Below are positions 10,033 to 21,503 of a stretch of DNA of 64,000 nt, one piece after another; position 1 is the first letter of the stretch, and each line of letters begins with the position of its first letter. Origin of the DNA: Limonium bicolor (taxonomy: Eukaryota; Streptophyta; Magnoliopsida; Caryophyllales; Plumbaginaceae); assembly GCA_023374045.1 (NCBI GenBank), contig CM041779.1, forward strand, positions 248,001 through 312,000. The letters are read 5' to 3'. The notes below the pieces were generated by a model that was not told where the DNA came from, searched no databases, and saw only the letters and a program-made list of their open reading frames with translations. The translations under genes were made by a program, and so were the position numbers.

Positions 10033-11098
10033 GTACCGCCTAAACTGTTGAATGTAATAAGTGTTGCATACCGCATTTCATGCTTATGTGTGTTAGTGAG
10101 TTCAAGTGTGTTATCATGTGAGTAAGGAGTTAAAGTATAGTGTGAAAGACACCTAATTAGTTAATTCTAAACTGAAAGGAACCTTCAATATATGTTATCC
10201 AATCCCACCCACACCAAACCCTGAAGAGACCACCATCACATCACCGACTTTCCAATGGAGCAATGTCAGGTTATCCAGCCAGGTATGATACTCTTAAGTG
10301 GATACCTGACACCGGAAGCACAAGTCCATATCATCAGACGATGCGACGAACTTGGAGCTAAACCTGGAGGTTTCTACACACCTGAATATCCGAACGGATC
10401 AAGAATGCAATTGAAGATGATGTGCATGGGTAAGGACTGGAACCCTTACACCAAGTCATATCAAGAAGTGCGAGCCGAAGATGGAGCAACGGTACCAAGT
10501 ATACCTGAGGAGTTCCGTGCGGTCGTTAATCACGCCGTGGGAATTGCTCAACAAGTTGAAACGGAATCAATTCCAAGTGTGGAAGCAGATTTATGTATTG
10601 TGAACTTCTACCAGAAAGGTGGACGGTTAGGATTACACCAAGATAAGGACGAGTCACCCGAGTCTCTAAGTAAGGGAGTACCCGTGGTGTCTTGGTCCAT
10701 TGGTGATACCGCAGTATTTGTATATGGCGAGCAGAAGCGTGCTGATCTGCCAGGAAGTTAATGTTGAAGTCAGGAGATGTACTAATCATGGGTGGGCAGT
10801 CAAGGATGCTATATCATGGCATCAGGAAGATCAAACTGAATACCGCACCGTCGGCAGTGATCAATGCCACACACATGAAACCCGGACGTTTGAATTTGAC
10901 CTTCAGACAATTCTAAACCTTGTATACCTTGTAATGTGTTAAGCCAGTATATGTTAAGGGAGTTATGTATGTGTTAAGTTATATCAATCATGTAAACCAA
11001 CGATGTTGTAAAAAGGAGGTGTTAATGAATAAAGTGGAGTTATTGAAGTATATCAACCGTGTTGTTACCCAGTACTTATTAGTTTGCCAATGAATTAG
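10033..11098 (+). other. Predicted intron holding the AlkB frame, copy B
   Basis: The donor CCAG/GTACCG lies at the end of gag; the acceptor AATGAATTAG ends at 11098 and is followed by GCTGTGCACTCGG, the start of the open protease-pol frame. Removal joins the gag frame to the pol frame (CCA G/GC TGT). Pol has no ATG of its own near its start, so some joining event is needed. A nearer acceptor, CCTAATTAG, ends at 10160 and would instead lead into the AlkB reading region. Equivalents: 20443-21503 in C and 43415-44477 in F. Confidence 0.55.
10255..10916 (+). pseudogene. AlkB-like 2-oxoglutarate dioxygenase, copy B (one frameshift)
   Basis: From ATG at 10255 the frame runs 168 codons and includes GGFYTPEY, MMCMGKDW, the HxD metal motif in RLGLHQDKDES and VVSWSIGDTAVF. 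One missing C near 10748 (CTGCCAGG against CTCGCCAGG in copy A) gives an early TAA. The other frame then continues with LYHGIRK and RLNLTFR to TAA at 10914-10916. AlkB enzymes use Fe(II), 2-oxoglutarate and oxygen to remove alkyl groups, usually methyl, from nucleic acids. The motif set resembles plant ALKBH1-type proteins more than the shorter AlkB domains of plant RNA viruses. An open peptide (KGTFNICYPIPPTPNPEE) lies upstream of the ATG but is one base out of frame here. Confidence 0.88.
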
Positions 11099-14000
11099 GC
11101 TGTGCACTCGGAACGGGAGGTACATTGAGTGTCTGCAATGAGGCAGAAGCCGGCAAGAGCGGCACAATCCTCACCGGTACCTTTCCAGTGAATGGCGTGG
11201 ATGCATCGATCCTGTTCGACTCTGGAGCCTCCACACATTTGTTTCGCTATCTTTTGCGAAGAGGCTGGGGTTAGATGGAGAGAGATGCCAGACTTCTTGG
11301 TCACTCTCCCATCGAAAGAGCGGATCAGGTGTACCCGCTACCACCGAGATGTCATTGTACGAATCAGAGGTGAAGAGTTCCCGATCGACCTGATAGAGTT
11401 CGACGGACTTGGATTTGATGTGATTGTCGGGATGAACTGGTTGGAGCGGTACAAGGGCAGAATCCTGTGTGCCGAGCATCGACTGCTTCTTCGGAGTCCA
11501 TCTGGGGTTACCATATCTTACCGCCAGAGGCCCAGGGAGCCTTCGACTCAGATCATCACCGCCATGGCCATGTATCGTGAGTTACGACGAGAGGGAGTGA
11601 TGTGTACCTCTGCTATGTCCAGGACATAGAGAGAGACCCTGAGTTTAGCCCAGATGTGCCGGTAGTGTCGGAGTTTCCTGATGTATTTCCTAAGGAACTG
11701 CCGGGCATGCCGCCAGCACGAGAGGTTGAGTTTGAGATCGACTTAGTACCGGGCACTGGACCCATTGCGAAAGCACCTTATCGTATGGCTCCAGCAGAGA
11801 TGACAGAGCTCAAGGAGCAGCTGAGAGACCTACTCGACAAGGGCTTCATCCGCCCTAGTGTGTCACCATGGGGAGCGCCAGTCCTCTTCGTGAAGAAGAA
11901 GGACGGTAGCCTCCGCCTGTGTATTGATTATCGGGAGCTGAATGCTGTTACGGTGAAAAACCGTTACCCCTTACCACGCATCGACGATCTATTTGATCAG
12001 CTGAGGGGAGCATCAGTATTCTCCAAGATAGACTTACGTTCCGGATACCATCAGATTGCCATCCGTGACAGTGATATCGCGAGAAGACAGCTTTCAGAAC
12101 GAGGTATGGGCATTATGAGTTCACAGTTATGCCATTTGGCTTATCGAATGCACCAGCCAAGTTCATGGACTTAATGAACCGCTTGTTCCAAGATCAGTTG
12201 GACAAGTCAGTGGTAGTCTTCATCGATGACATTCTTGTGTATTCTAAATCTAGAGGTGAGCACGAAAGCCACCTGAGAGATGTGTTACAAACTCTGAGGA
12301 GAAACCAGTTGTATGCAAAATTTTCGAAATGTGAATTTTGGTTGAACCAAGTATCTTTCCTTGGGACATGTGATTTCTGATGCCGGGATCGCTGTTGATC
12401 CGGCAAAGATAGATGCAGTGCGCACCTGGCCTAGGCCGAAGACAGTCACTGATATCAGGAGCTTCCTCGGTCTGGCAGGATATTATAGGAGGTTTGTGAA
12501 GGACTTCTCCAGTATCTCGAAGCCGATGACTTCCTTGATGAAGAAGGATGCACCATTCGAGTGGACAGTTGACTGTGAGAGTTCTTTCGCGAGTCTCAAG
12601 GATGCTCTGACATCTGCACCAGTCCTGACTATACCAGACGGTCCAGATGGTTTTGAGGTCTACTGCGACGCATCAGGCAGAGGTATGGGTTGTGTATTGA
12701 TGCAGCACGGGAAGGTCGTAGCTTACGCCTCCCGTCAGCTGAAGAAGCATGAGGAGAACTACCCTACCCACGACTTGGAACTGGGTGCCATTGTCTTCGC
12801 ATTGAAGATATGGCGACATTATTTGTATGGGGTGAGTGTGACAATCTATTCTGATCATAAAAGCTTAAAGTACTTGTTCACTCAGAAAGAGTTGAACATG
12901 AGGCAAAGAAGGTGGGTTGAGTTTCTGAATGACTATGATATTAATCTGCAATACAAAGAGGGTAAGGCAAATGTGGTAGCTGACGCGCTGAGTCGCCGAG
13001 CACACTCTCTCCATTCGCTAGTCTCTTATACTGGCTTGGTTGAAGAGGTGCGGAGTGCTCAGATGACGGATCAGTACATGCTGGAGATCCGGCAGAAGCT
13101 TATTGATGGCACATTCGAGGGTCAGAAGTACGACTTCAGACTCCATGATGATGACCTGATTAGGCTGAATGGCCGCTTGTGTATACCTAGGGGTAGCGCT
13201 GAGTTGAAAGAGCGCATATTGAGTGAATCCCATTGTTCTACTACTTCGATTCACCCCGGAGCTTCAAAGATGTATAAAGGTATGAAAAGGTATTTTTGGT
13301 GGACTGGAATGAAGAAAGATGTTAGTGATTATGTATTGAGGTGTCTCACTTGCCAGAAGGTCAAGTTTGAGCACCGACGGCCTGGTGGTATGGTACAGCC
13401 AATGCCAGTGCCTGAGTGGAAGTTCCATGATATCTCCATGGACTTTGTAGTAGGGCTTCCGCCTACAAGGGGAGGTCTGAATATGATATGGGTGATAGTT
13501 GACCGACTGACCAAGGTGGCCCGATTCATTCCGATGAAGGACACTTGGAAAGTGGCAAGATTGGCGGAGTTGTTTGATAAGGAGATTGTAAGACATCATG
13601 GTGTACCGAAAACGATTGTATCTGACAGAGACACCAGATTCTTATCCAGATATTGGAAGTCCACACGAGAGGCATTGGGTACTGAATTGAAATTGAGTAC
13701 AGCGTTTCACCCACAGACCGATGGTCAGAGTGAGCGCACATTCAGACACTTGAGGATATGCTACGTGCTTGTGCACTTGACTTTCAGACCAGCTGGATTG
13801 ATAAGTTACATCTGATCGAGTTTAGTTACAACAACAGTTATCATGCTTCGATCAAGATGTCTCCCTTCCAGGCCTTGTACGGTAGACCATGCCGCACGCC
13901 ATTATGCTGGGATGAGTCGAGTGAGACGGTCATTATAGGACCAGAGTATCTTGAGCAAGTTCAGGCAGAAGTTCGCCAGATCAGGGCTAATATGAAAGCA

Positions 14001-14480
14001 GCTCAAGATAGGCAGAAGTCGTACGCAGATGTGCGCCGACGTGACCTGGAGTTCGCCGTGGGCGATCAGGTATTTCTGAGAGTGTCCCCCATGAAGGGAG
14101 TGTTTCGTTTTGGCCAGAAAGGCAAGTTGAGCCCAAAGTATGTGGGGCCTTACGTTGTGACGGAGCGGATCGGCCCGGTAGCCTATAGACTAGACCTACC
14201 CGCCGAGCTGGGCAAGGTACATGATGTATTTCATGTGTCCCAGTTGAAGAAGTATATGTCTCATCCGTCTCATGTGCTTCAGCCTGAAAGGCTAACCTTA
14301 GAGCCGACCATGCGATCAGTGGAGACTCCGGTACGGATTCTGGATGCTAAGACTCGAGACACTCGCCATAAGTCTGTGAGACTGGTGAAGGTTCTCTGGT
14401 CTAACCAGGACGTTGAGGAGGCCACTTGGGAGCTGGAAGATAAGATGAAGGCGAAGTACCCGTCATTGTTTACTTCTTAG
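11099..14480 (+). pseudogene. pol: Ty3/gypsy pol of copy B
   Basis: Domain order: aspartic protease (FDSGA near 11215), reverse transcriptase (about 11690-12300, with [12 protein letters not shown]), RNase H (about 12610-13010, beginning FEVYCDAS), integrase (zinc-binding C..C in LTCQ near 13350, core DFVVGLPP and [18 protein letters not shown] near 13710), then a chromodomain-like tail (RLVKVLWSNQDVEEATWELE) ending in TAG at 14478-14480. This matches Tekay/Del chromoviruses, whose tail is thought to guide insertion into heterochromatin. Frameshifts lie near 11230, 11282, 11590, 12080, 12365 and 13740, so this copy could not make a full Pol as written. Copy C is intact at several of these places, so some may be sequence errors. 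Confidence 0.9.
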
Positions 14481-14516
14481 TTCTTATGTGTATAGGGTAC
14501 GGGGCGTACCCCTTTT

Positions 14517-14867
14517 AAGGGGGGTAGAGCCGTTTCGGTTATGTGTGTACGACGTGTATTTGAATACATCGTCTATGTTATGTTGTTATGTTACAGACCG
14601 TTGTGTCTGAATGATGTGGATAATGTTGTATGGACCTTGTGTCCAATGTTATGTTATGTTGTATGGACCTTGTGTCCAATGTATGTTATGTTGTTGTATG
14701 GACCTTGTGTCCAATGTTATGTTATGTTGTATGGACCTGGAGTCCAATGTTATGTAAGTGTTGTTAGTAATATATGGAAGTATTGTTTATAAGTGTTCCC
14801 GTGTTCTAATATTTAGGATATGTGGAAGTATGAACTTTGAGGACAAAGTTCTTTTAAGGGGGGTAGA
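14517..14867 (+). promoter_or_regulatory. Copy B duplicated polypurine tract and variable repeat
   Basis: AAGGGGGGTAGA at 14517-14528 and 14856-14867; the second abuts LTR2. Between them the TATGGACCTTGTGTCCAATG repeat occurs about four times, more than in A or C, pointing to slippage. Confidence 0.75.
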
Positions 14868-14868
14868 T

Positions 14869-17800
14869 TGAAATACCCCAAACCTTAATATATTGTTTAA
14901 ACACTTAAATATGGTGTATTAAGACAAAAAGAGTCTTAGAAACATTAGTAAACAAATTTAAACAAAAGGAAACACAAAATGTGCTTTAAAGTCAATAAGA
15001 GCCAAAATGTGCTCTAAGCTTGGGATAAACTTGGTTAAGACCTAATGAACTTACCAAGACCTCATTTATACACTAATGAACATATTAAATCAATTACCAA
15101 AGAAAACCAAGCTTGAAAACAAGTTTAAACACAAAATGTGCTTTAAGGAGTCTTAAAGCACATTTTTGAAAAATTGTCTTGTAAATGAGTTTTGAATGGC
15201 TAGATGTCCATCATTACTCTTAAATATATGTGTACTATATAATATCACATTTGGGTGTCTATATTAGTGGGAAATCAAAAATTTCACTTCTATGTGCCTT
15301 GTTTTATGAATAGTAACTTTTATAAGCTATTTTGTAACATATGTTTGTATAAGTATTTAAATTGACAAACAAAGACTATATTACCCTCCTACTATTTGGG
15401 GCCGGTTTTTAAGGTTGGTGACACACCACCTTTGTTAGCTTGTTAACAAAATAAGTAAACTACTTAAGTACCCTTTTTACTTTATAAGTATAAATATCTT
15501 CATAAAGTAAATTCTATCTCATTCTCTCATTTCCTTTCCTTGCTCACACGGTTTCCCACCTCTCTTCTTCCTTTCTTCTTTGTTCTCTCACGATAGAACC
15601 ACACCACCATTAAAACACAAGCTTTGATCTCTTGTAAAACCTTGCTCACTTGTCCAAATCAAAAACAAACACCACCAATCTCTTCCTCTCCTCAAGCTCT
15701 TCATTTCTATCTTCTCCAAACTTCAAGACAACCATTTCGGTGCCATGGAGTTTCTCCATTGAAGGAGCTTGAGCTTGTTTGACTACATATTATTACTCTC
15801 CTTGGATTCTAGGTAAGGAATCTCAAATAAAAACTTCCTTTCCTCCTTGTTTTTGTCATGTCCGAAAATATGTATTGAAGGAGCCTTTTATGTGACTTTG
15901 TTCTAGCTTCATTCCAACTCTTCATGGACTAGGTGGAGTCCTCTCTTGCTAGATATTCAAACTCTCTTCAAAGAGCAAGGTAAAACAACTACATTAATGT
16001 TTTTGAAACAATGTAAAACTAGGGTTTACAATGAGATGGAGCTTATAGCTTGAATACTCATTTCAATGTTTGTATATTGTTTAGAGCTTGTCAAAGAATC
16101 AAGTACTCTATTGGTTTTCTAAAGGAAACAAGAAAGAAGTTATTTTGCAAAAGAGGTAAATCTACTAACTTAATGTTATTTTAATGCCTTAGGGGAAATG
16201 AGCTCATAAATGCTTATTAAACTACCTAAAGAGCCAATGGTGAATGACTTAGTAAAGTGTTCCCAAGAGCTTAGTAAAAGGCATATGTGTTGTTGAGTGT
16301 ATTTGCAGGTTAAAGGCAAATATATTGTGGAAATTCAGTGTTTATGATTTGTGCATTTTAAGGGCCTAAGAGCCATGTCATTTAAGGGCCTAAGTGCCAT
16401 GCAATTTAAATTGTGCACTATATTGTGATGTAGTGCTTTGTAAGTGAAGTTTGTGTATAATAAGTACTTGATGGATTTTTAGTGTTCTTGGTTGTTTGTT
16501 GGTAAAAACAATGTGTTTTGGGTTAGTAATGTTCTAGGAGAACCTATGTCAAAATTTGGGTAACAAATGTGAAGTTCTAAGTGTTAAAATGAGTTAGATA
16601 AGTTAAGGAGTATTTAAAATGGTTAAGTGTTGTTCTTGTGTAAGAGACATGCATTAAGGTGATTTAGGATGTAATAAGGGCTTAGGCATGAGCTTGAGAT
16701 TTTAGTATGTACCAAAGTCATTTTGGGACTTAGTAAAGACTTAGGCAAACTTTGGTAAACTAAGGAGAATGTATGAACTTGAGAAAGGGATTTGAAAGTA
16801 ATGATATAAGGAGTTAGTTGTGAGAGATGATGCTTGGGAGATGATGTTAAAACAAGGAGAAAGCATTTTGGGATAGTAGTTACCATAGGTGAGAAACACC
16901 ATCTAGGAAACCTAGTATGAAATAACATAAGTGTTAAGGAATTTTTACAAGGAAATAAGTAAAGGCTTAAGGAGTTAGAAAATGAGTTTCATGGATGTTG
17001 TATGTGGATATAAAGTTACCAAATGTTGCTAGGAAGCATTAAGAGGCCTTAGGAGAAGTTTGGTAAAAATTGGCAAAGTTTGGGTAAGATTAGGAGGCGA
17101 CCGACCCAGGGGCCGACCCAGTTTTTGGGTCGGTCGAGCCTCTGTAAAATGTTGGGAAAATGTTCGGTGATGGTCCGACCCAAAAGGGTGGGTCGGACAT
17201 GGGTCGGTCGGTCAAGTTTCAAAGGAGGAAAATGTTCGCACATGGACCGACCCAGAATGGTGGGTCGGACGTGGGTCGGACGGCATGATTTGAGGAAGTA
17301 AAAGGGTTCTGTAATGGACCGACCCAGAAGGTTGGGTCGGACATGGGTCGGTCAAGGTAAAGTTTTTCAGACCCGAAGACCACTGGGAGGGTCCGACCCA
17401 GTTGTGGGTCGGACGGTGGGTCGGTCGGACCAAAACTTGTAAAAAAAAAAACAGAAAAGAATGTGACTTATGTAGTTAACCCTAGGGTGTATAATGAAGG
17501 TAACCTAGGGTAAGATAGGCATTAAAACATGTCATACAATCATGTTAAATACTTAGTAAGAATTGAGTTAAATAAATAATAACCGACATTACTAATGTGT
17601 TGAGGATTCTCGCAAGGTGGAAATCAGTCGAGGCAAGGACCCAAGGTGGTTTTCTTGCAGTCTGTTGTCTAGCGGTTACACCGGTTTTGTGTTGTATGTT
17701 TTTCTGTGTGTTTACAAGTTATAAGATTTAAACATGTAATGTTTACAGTGTTTATACTATTGTTATGTTGTTGTGACTCACTTCCTTGTGTGTGTCTAAC

Positions 17801-18768
17801 AAGTCTTACCAACTATGTGTGTTGGTCGTTAAGTTCCACTATGAATTCTAACAAGTGTTAACTGGGAAGTGAGGAATCCGGTTGTCCGGTCATGCATGTA
17901 AGTTAAGAGTAGATATCTGAATCAGATTCGACTCTTATGTTGTTAAGATTGTTCACCTTAATTTGGCGTTCGATCTCCCGCTAGCTTCTTCCAAAGCTTA
18001 CCTATTCTGACTTATGATCGGTTTAGTGGGAACCTGTGTTTGTGTGGTGTGTTCGGGTCACTAAATCCGAACCATCTGTTACTTAAGTTACTCGTTCGTC
18101 TAACAGAACGGTAATGAGTGTGTTTAACGAGCTTGACATGAGAGTGAATCACTCTCTAGGCTCTTATGTTATTTGACCCTTGTGGTTTGTTATCGTGGAG
18201 TGAAAATCCACTGTGTATGTGTTGTTGAGCTATGCACTATTGATGCCATGCTCCATGTTATGTTATGCTATGTATATAATTGAATGCCATGTTATAATGA
18301 CAAGTAGCTGCGCGTATCCCGGTAGCCGATGGGCTGCGCGTTAGCCATACCAGCCAAGGGTTGCTGACCCCCTCGGGGGATCCATATTTCTTATACTGCA
18401 GGATGAGGATCGAAGAAGCGGAGTGGCTTTAGATCCTAGGGTGCAGGTTTACTTTTTGTATACTTTTGGGATGTTGGCCCGGGATGCGCCTGTGCTCCCG
18501 TGGCGTTGTTGGATTTGGTTGTGACAGTTTACAGTGATGTTAAACAGTGATGGTTGTATATGTAAACACTCGGTATTGTATATGATGTAATTATGGTTTA
18601 GTTTATTTGCTCGGGAGTCTGATCATCAGACCGGTACAAGTGTATTGTTCTGCCTTGTCAACCACGTGGGTGGTTGGCGGCGTTGTAGCACCGAAGCGTT
18701 AGTTACTGTTTAGTGTTTTATTCCGCTGCGATTTCATGTAGTATCATGTGCGTATTAGGGGTGTTACA
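14869..18768 (+). repeat. LTR2 (3' LTR of B, 5' LTR of C)
   Basis: A 3900-bp LTR, TGAAATACCCC to GTGTTACA. It matches LTR1 through most of its length but differs at about 15390-15510, where it has a TATAAATA box (15489-15496) followed by a pyrimidine-rich stretch typical of plant transcription starts. The inverted-repeat array is at 17099-17430 and the stem-loop at 18657-18678. Sharing by B and C means one LTR serves as terminator side for B and promoter side for C. Confidence 0.92.
15489..15496 (+). promoter_or_regulatory. Candidate TATA box in LTR2
   Basis: TATAAATA followed by CTTCATAAAG and a C/T-rich stretch. LTR3 has the same box at 25857-25864. LTR1 has a replaced sequence here without a TATAAATA, so LTR1 and LTR2 may not drive transcription equally. 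Confidence 0.5.
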
Positions 18769-18773
18769 AAAAG

Positions 18774-18801
18774 TGGTATCAGAGCGAAGTATCGCTCTGA
18801 T
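18774..18801 (+). promoter_or_regulatory. Primer-binding site and hairpin, copy C
   Basis: TGGTATCAGAGC at 18774-18785, with the same ten-base-pair hairpin (18778-18801) as copy B. Confidence 0.88.
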
Positions 18802-18985
18802 GACTAGAATACCGAGCTTAGGAATATACCGAGTTAGGAAACCTAACTACAGTTACCTAAGTGATCAGTTATGGAAAGGTTAACCACTAACCAAGTGTGG
18901 AAATACCTTATTGTCGGGAAGCGTTACGATCGTTGGACCGATAAGTGTGTAAGCATATTGCTAATGAATACTCATGTGAATACAG

Positions 18986-20459
18986 ATGTCAGGTAGACCA
19001 CGCGGTAGAGGCCGCGGAAGTGGTACTAGTACTGGGGGTGACCAGGGCGAGAACACTACGGCTCAGGTTATGGCTGAGGCTGTAGCAGCCGCTGTGGCCC
19101 AGATGGTACCCCAGCTTGTAGCTGCGATCCAGCAGGGGCAGATGCCCGGAGTTCAGCCACCGCCACCACCGCCACGAGAGACCAATTGGGTCAAGGCGCT
19201 GGCTGATCTGAGACCGCCATCATTTCATGGGGAGACCGATCCCCGTAAGCTAGAGGCGTACATCTCCGAGTTGGAGACCGCCTACGAGACTTTGGCCGTA
19301 CCTGCTGAGGCTAAGGTCCGACTTGCCGCCTACTACTTGAAGGGGTCGGCACAGAGTTGGTGGAAACTGGTGAGGGAGGACAGGATGACTGATCCTCAGT
19401 TGGTTGGAGGGAGTACACGGCTCTGCTGCGAGCCAATATTACCCGGTGCATGTGCAGGAGGCCAAGCGCCTCGAGCTGGATAGTCTGAGGCAGGGGGACA
19501 AGGTGTCGGTTGATGAGTACTACAGCCTTCACCGGCCTTGTCCACCTGTTACCGGACCTGGGTTACTCGAACCGGGCTGGTAAACCGTTTCTACAACGGT
19601 CTCAGCCACCGTCTTCGCTATGGGATGGGGCCAGCTGAGTATACTACCTTGCAGGTAATTTAAGTAAAGAGTGATGTGAATATGTGTAGTTACAAGTGAG
19701 TATAATGTGAGTTTGTGAGTATGTATTGCGGGGCATGACTGATCATCCTAAATCAGGAGTGCTATCATGCCGCTGCTAAGGTGGAGATACCGTCCGTCTG
19801 AGGGACGAGGAGAATGCGCACAAGCGCAAGGCCACGAGCGAGGGCCAGAGTTCGCAGGGGTACGGGGGAGGAAAGAAGAAGAAGAAATCCTATCCCCAGC
19901 CCCAGAAGAGTCAGCACCAGGGTGACAAGGGCCAAGCCCAAACCACCACCGCTGAGGAGCCACTGAAGCTCACATATGCTTATGCGGCGAAGCCCCTACG
20001 CTCTTACCCACCAAAGGGTAACTGTCTAATCAAGTGTAATAAGTTGATGTGTATATTGATAAGTTGTGAGATGAGTACTGAGTGTGTATTGTGTTAGCAG
20101 CTAGCACGGGCTCTGGACCGGAGCGCCACTATTACTGTAAGTGGTGCAATGGAGACCACCCCGGCAAGGACTGCAAGGGAAATGAGGTGCAGTGTCGATA
20201 CTGCGAGAAGTGGGGCCACCGTGACCATGAGTGTTACCGGAACCCCAACAGCAGAGTCAACAAGCCCAAGGGGCAGTGGAAGGGTAAGGCCACAGCAGCT
20301 ATTGATGGCCCGAAGACGGCTAACCAGCCACCCACCGATCAGAGGCATACTGATTCCCAGAAGGGGAAAGGGTCGGGACCTAGCAAGGCCACCCTGAATG
20401 TGGTGGACCGGTCTGAGGCGCCAGGGCCCTCTTCTAGACCAGGTACCGTAAACTGTTGA
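18986..20459 (+). pseudogene. gag: gag of copy C, three exons predicted
   Basis: Starts MSGRPRGRGRG and is nearly identical to copy B. Predicted exons are 18986-19654, 19757-20017 and 20098-20442, the last with both zinc knuckles intact in one frame. Without use of the donor at 20443 it reads to a TGA at 20457-20459. Small indels break exon 1 near 19400 (CTCAGTTGGTTGG), 19435, 19523 and 19577, and exon 2 near 19790. These differ from the breaks in B, so the family consensus is open. Confidence 0.85.
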
Positions 20460-21503
20460 ATGTAATAAGTGATTGCATACCGCATTTCATGCTTATGTGT
20501 GTTAGTGAGTTCAAGTGTTATCATGTGAGTAAGGAGTTAAAGTATAGTGTGAAAGACACCTAATTAGTTAATTCTAAACTGAAAGGAACCTTCAATATAT
20601 GTTATCCAATCCCACCCACACCAAACCCTGAAGAGACCACCATCACATCACCGACTTTCCAATGGAGCAATGTCAGGTTATCCAGCCAGGTATGATACTC
20701 TTAAGTGGATACCTGACACCGGAAGCACAAGTCCATATCATCAGACGATGCGACGAACTTGGAGCTAAACCTGGAGGTTTCTACACACCTGAATATCCGA
20801 ACGGATCAAGAATGCAATTGAAGATGATGTGCATGGGTAAGGACTGGAACCCTTACACCAAGTCATATCAAGAAGTGCGAGCCGAAGATGGAGCAACGGT
20901 ACCAAGTATACCTGAGGAGTTCCGTGCGGTCGTTAATCACGCCGTGGGAATTGCTCAACAAGTTGAAACGGAATCAATTCCAAGTGTGGAAGCAGATTTA
21001 TGTATTGTGAACTTCTACCAGAAAGGTGGACGGTTAGGATTACACCAAGATAAGGACGAGTCACCCGAGTCTCTAAGTAAGGGAGTACCCGTGGTGTCTT
21101 GGTCCATTGGTGATACCGCAGTATTTGTATATGGCGAGCAGAAGCGTGCTGATCTCGCAGGAAGTTAATGTTGAAGTCAGGAGATGTACTAATCATGGGT
21201 GGGCAGTCAAGGATGCTATATCATGGCATCAGGAAGATCAAACTGAATACCGCACCGTCGGCAGTGATCAATGCCACACACATGAAACCCGGACGTTTGA
21301 ATTTGACCTTCAGACAATTCTAAACCTTGTATACTTGTAATGTGTTAAGCCAGTATATGTTAAGGGAGTTATGTATGTGTTAAGTATATCAATCATGTAA
21401 ACCAACGATGTTGTAAAAAGGAGGTGTTAATGAATAAAGTGGAGTTATTGAAGTATATCAACCGTGTTGTTACCCAGTACTTATTAGTTTGCCAATGAAT
21501 TAG
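20443..21503 (+). other. Predicted intron holding the AlkB frame, copy C
   Basis: Same donor (CCAG/GTACCG) and acceptor (GAATTAG/GCTGTGC) as in B; 1061 bp. The nearer acceptor CCTAATTAG ends at 20567. Confidence 0.55.
20662..21321 (+). pseudogene. AlkB-like 2-oxoglutarate dioxygenase, copy C (one frameshift)
   Basis: Same protein as in copy B from ATG at 20662: HxD motif in RLGLHQDKDES, then one missing base near 21156 (CTCGCAGG) leading to a TAA at 21166-21168. The remaining part, with LYHGIRK and RLNLTFR, continues in another frame to a TAA near 21321. The lost base is not the same one as in B, yet lies within five bases of it, in a GCC/C-rich stretch prone to both slippage and read error. 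As in B, the open peptide upstream is one base out of frame with the ATG. Confidence 0.88.

Larger units (their letters stand above)
8570..10043 (+). pseudogene. gag: gag of copy B, three exons predicted
   Basis: Starts MSGRPRGRGRG after a short leader. Exon 1 (8570-9243) has an Arg/Gly-rich N terminus, an Ala-rich helix, a proline run and a capsid-type Retrotrans_gag domain (LKGSAQSWWKLVREDR about residues 120-135). Predicted introns are 9244-9344 and 9609-9688. The last exon carries two CX2CX4HX4C zinc knuckles, CKWCNGDHPGKDC and CRYCEKWGHRDHEC; its reading end is TAA at 10041-10043 unless the donor at 10033 is used. Breaks compared with F and C: a lost base near 9110 (where F reads YYSAFIGL), lost bases near 9382 and a lost base near 9769. 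The protein binds and packages element RNA. Single-base indels may be assembly errors. Confidence 0.85.

Noticed and set aside
10255..10916. Host ALKBH gene or an integrated viral AlkB domain
   Set aside because: It occurs at the same gag-pol position in several separate elements, so it belongs to the element. The motif set (MMCMGKDW, HQDKDES, RLNLTFR) looks like plant ALKBH1, not the short viral type, and no viral replicase sequence is nearby.
11099..11130. Programmed frameshift from gag into pol
   Set aside because: Gag and pol are separated by more than 1 kb containing the AlkB frame and many stops, so a simple slip cannot join them; splicing fits better.
14541..14792. Cys/Tyr/Val-rich frame after pol
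   Set aside because: It is made by the minisatellite between the two polypurine tracts; length varies with repeat number in A, B and C.
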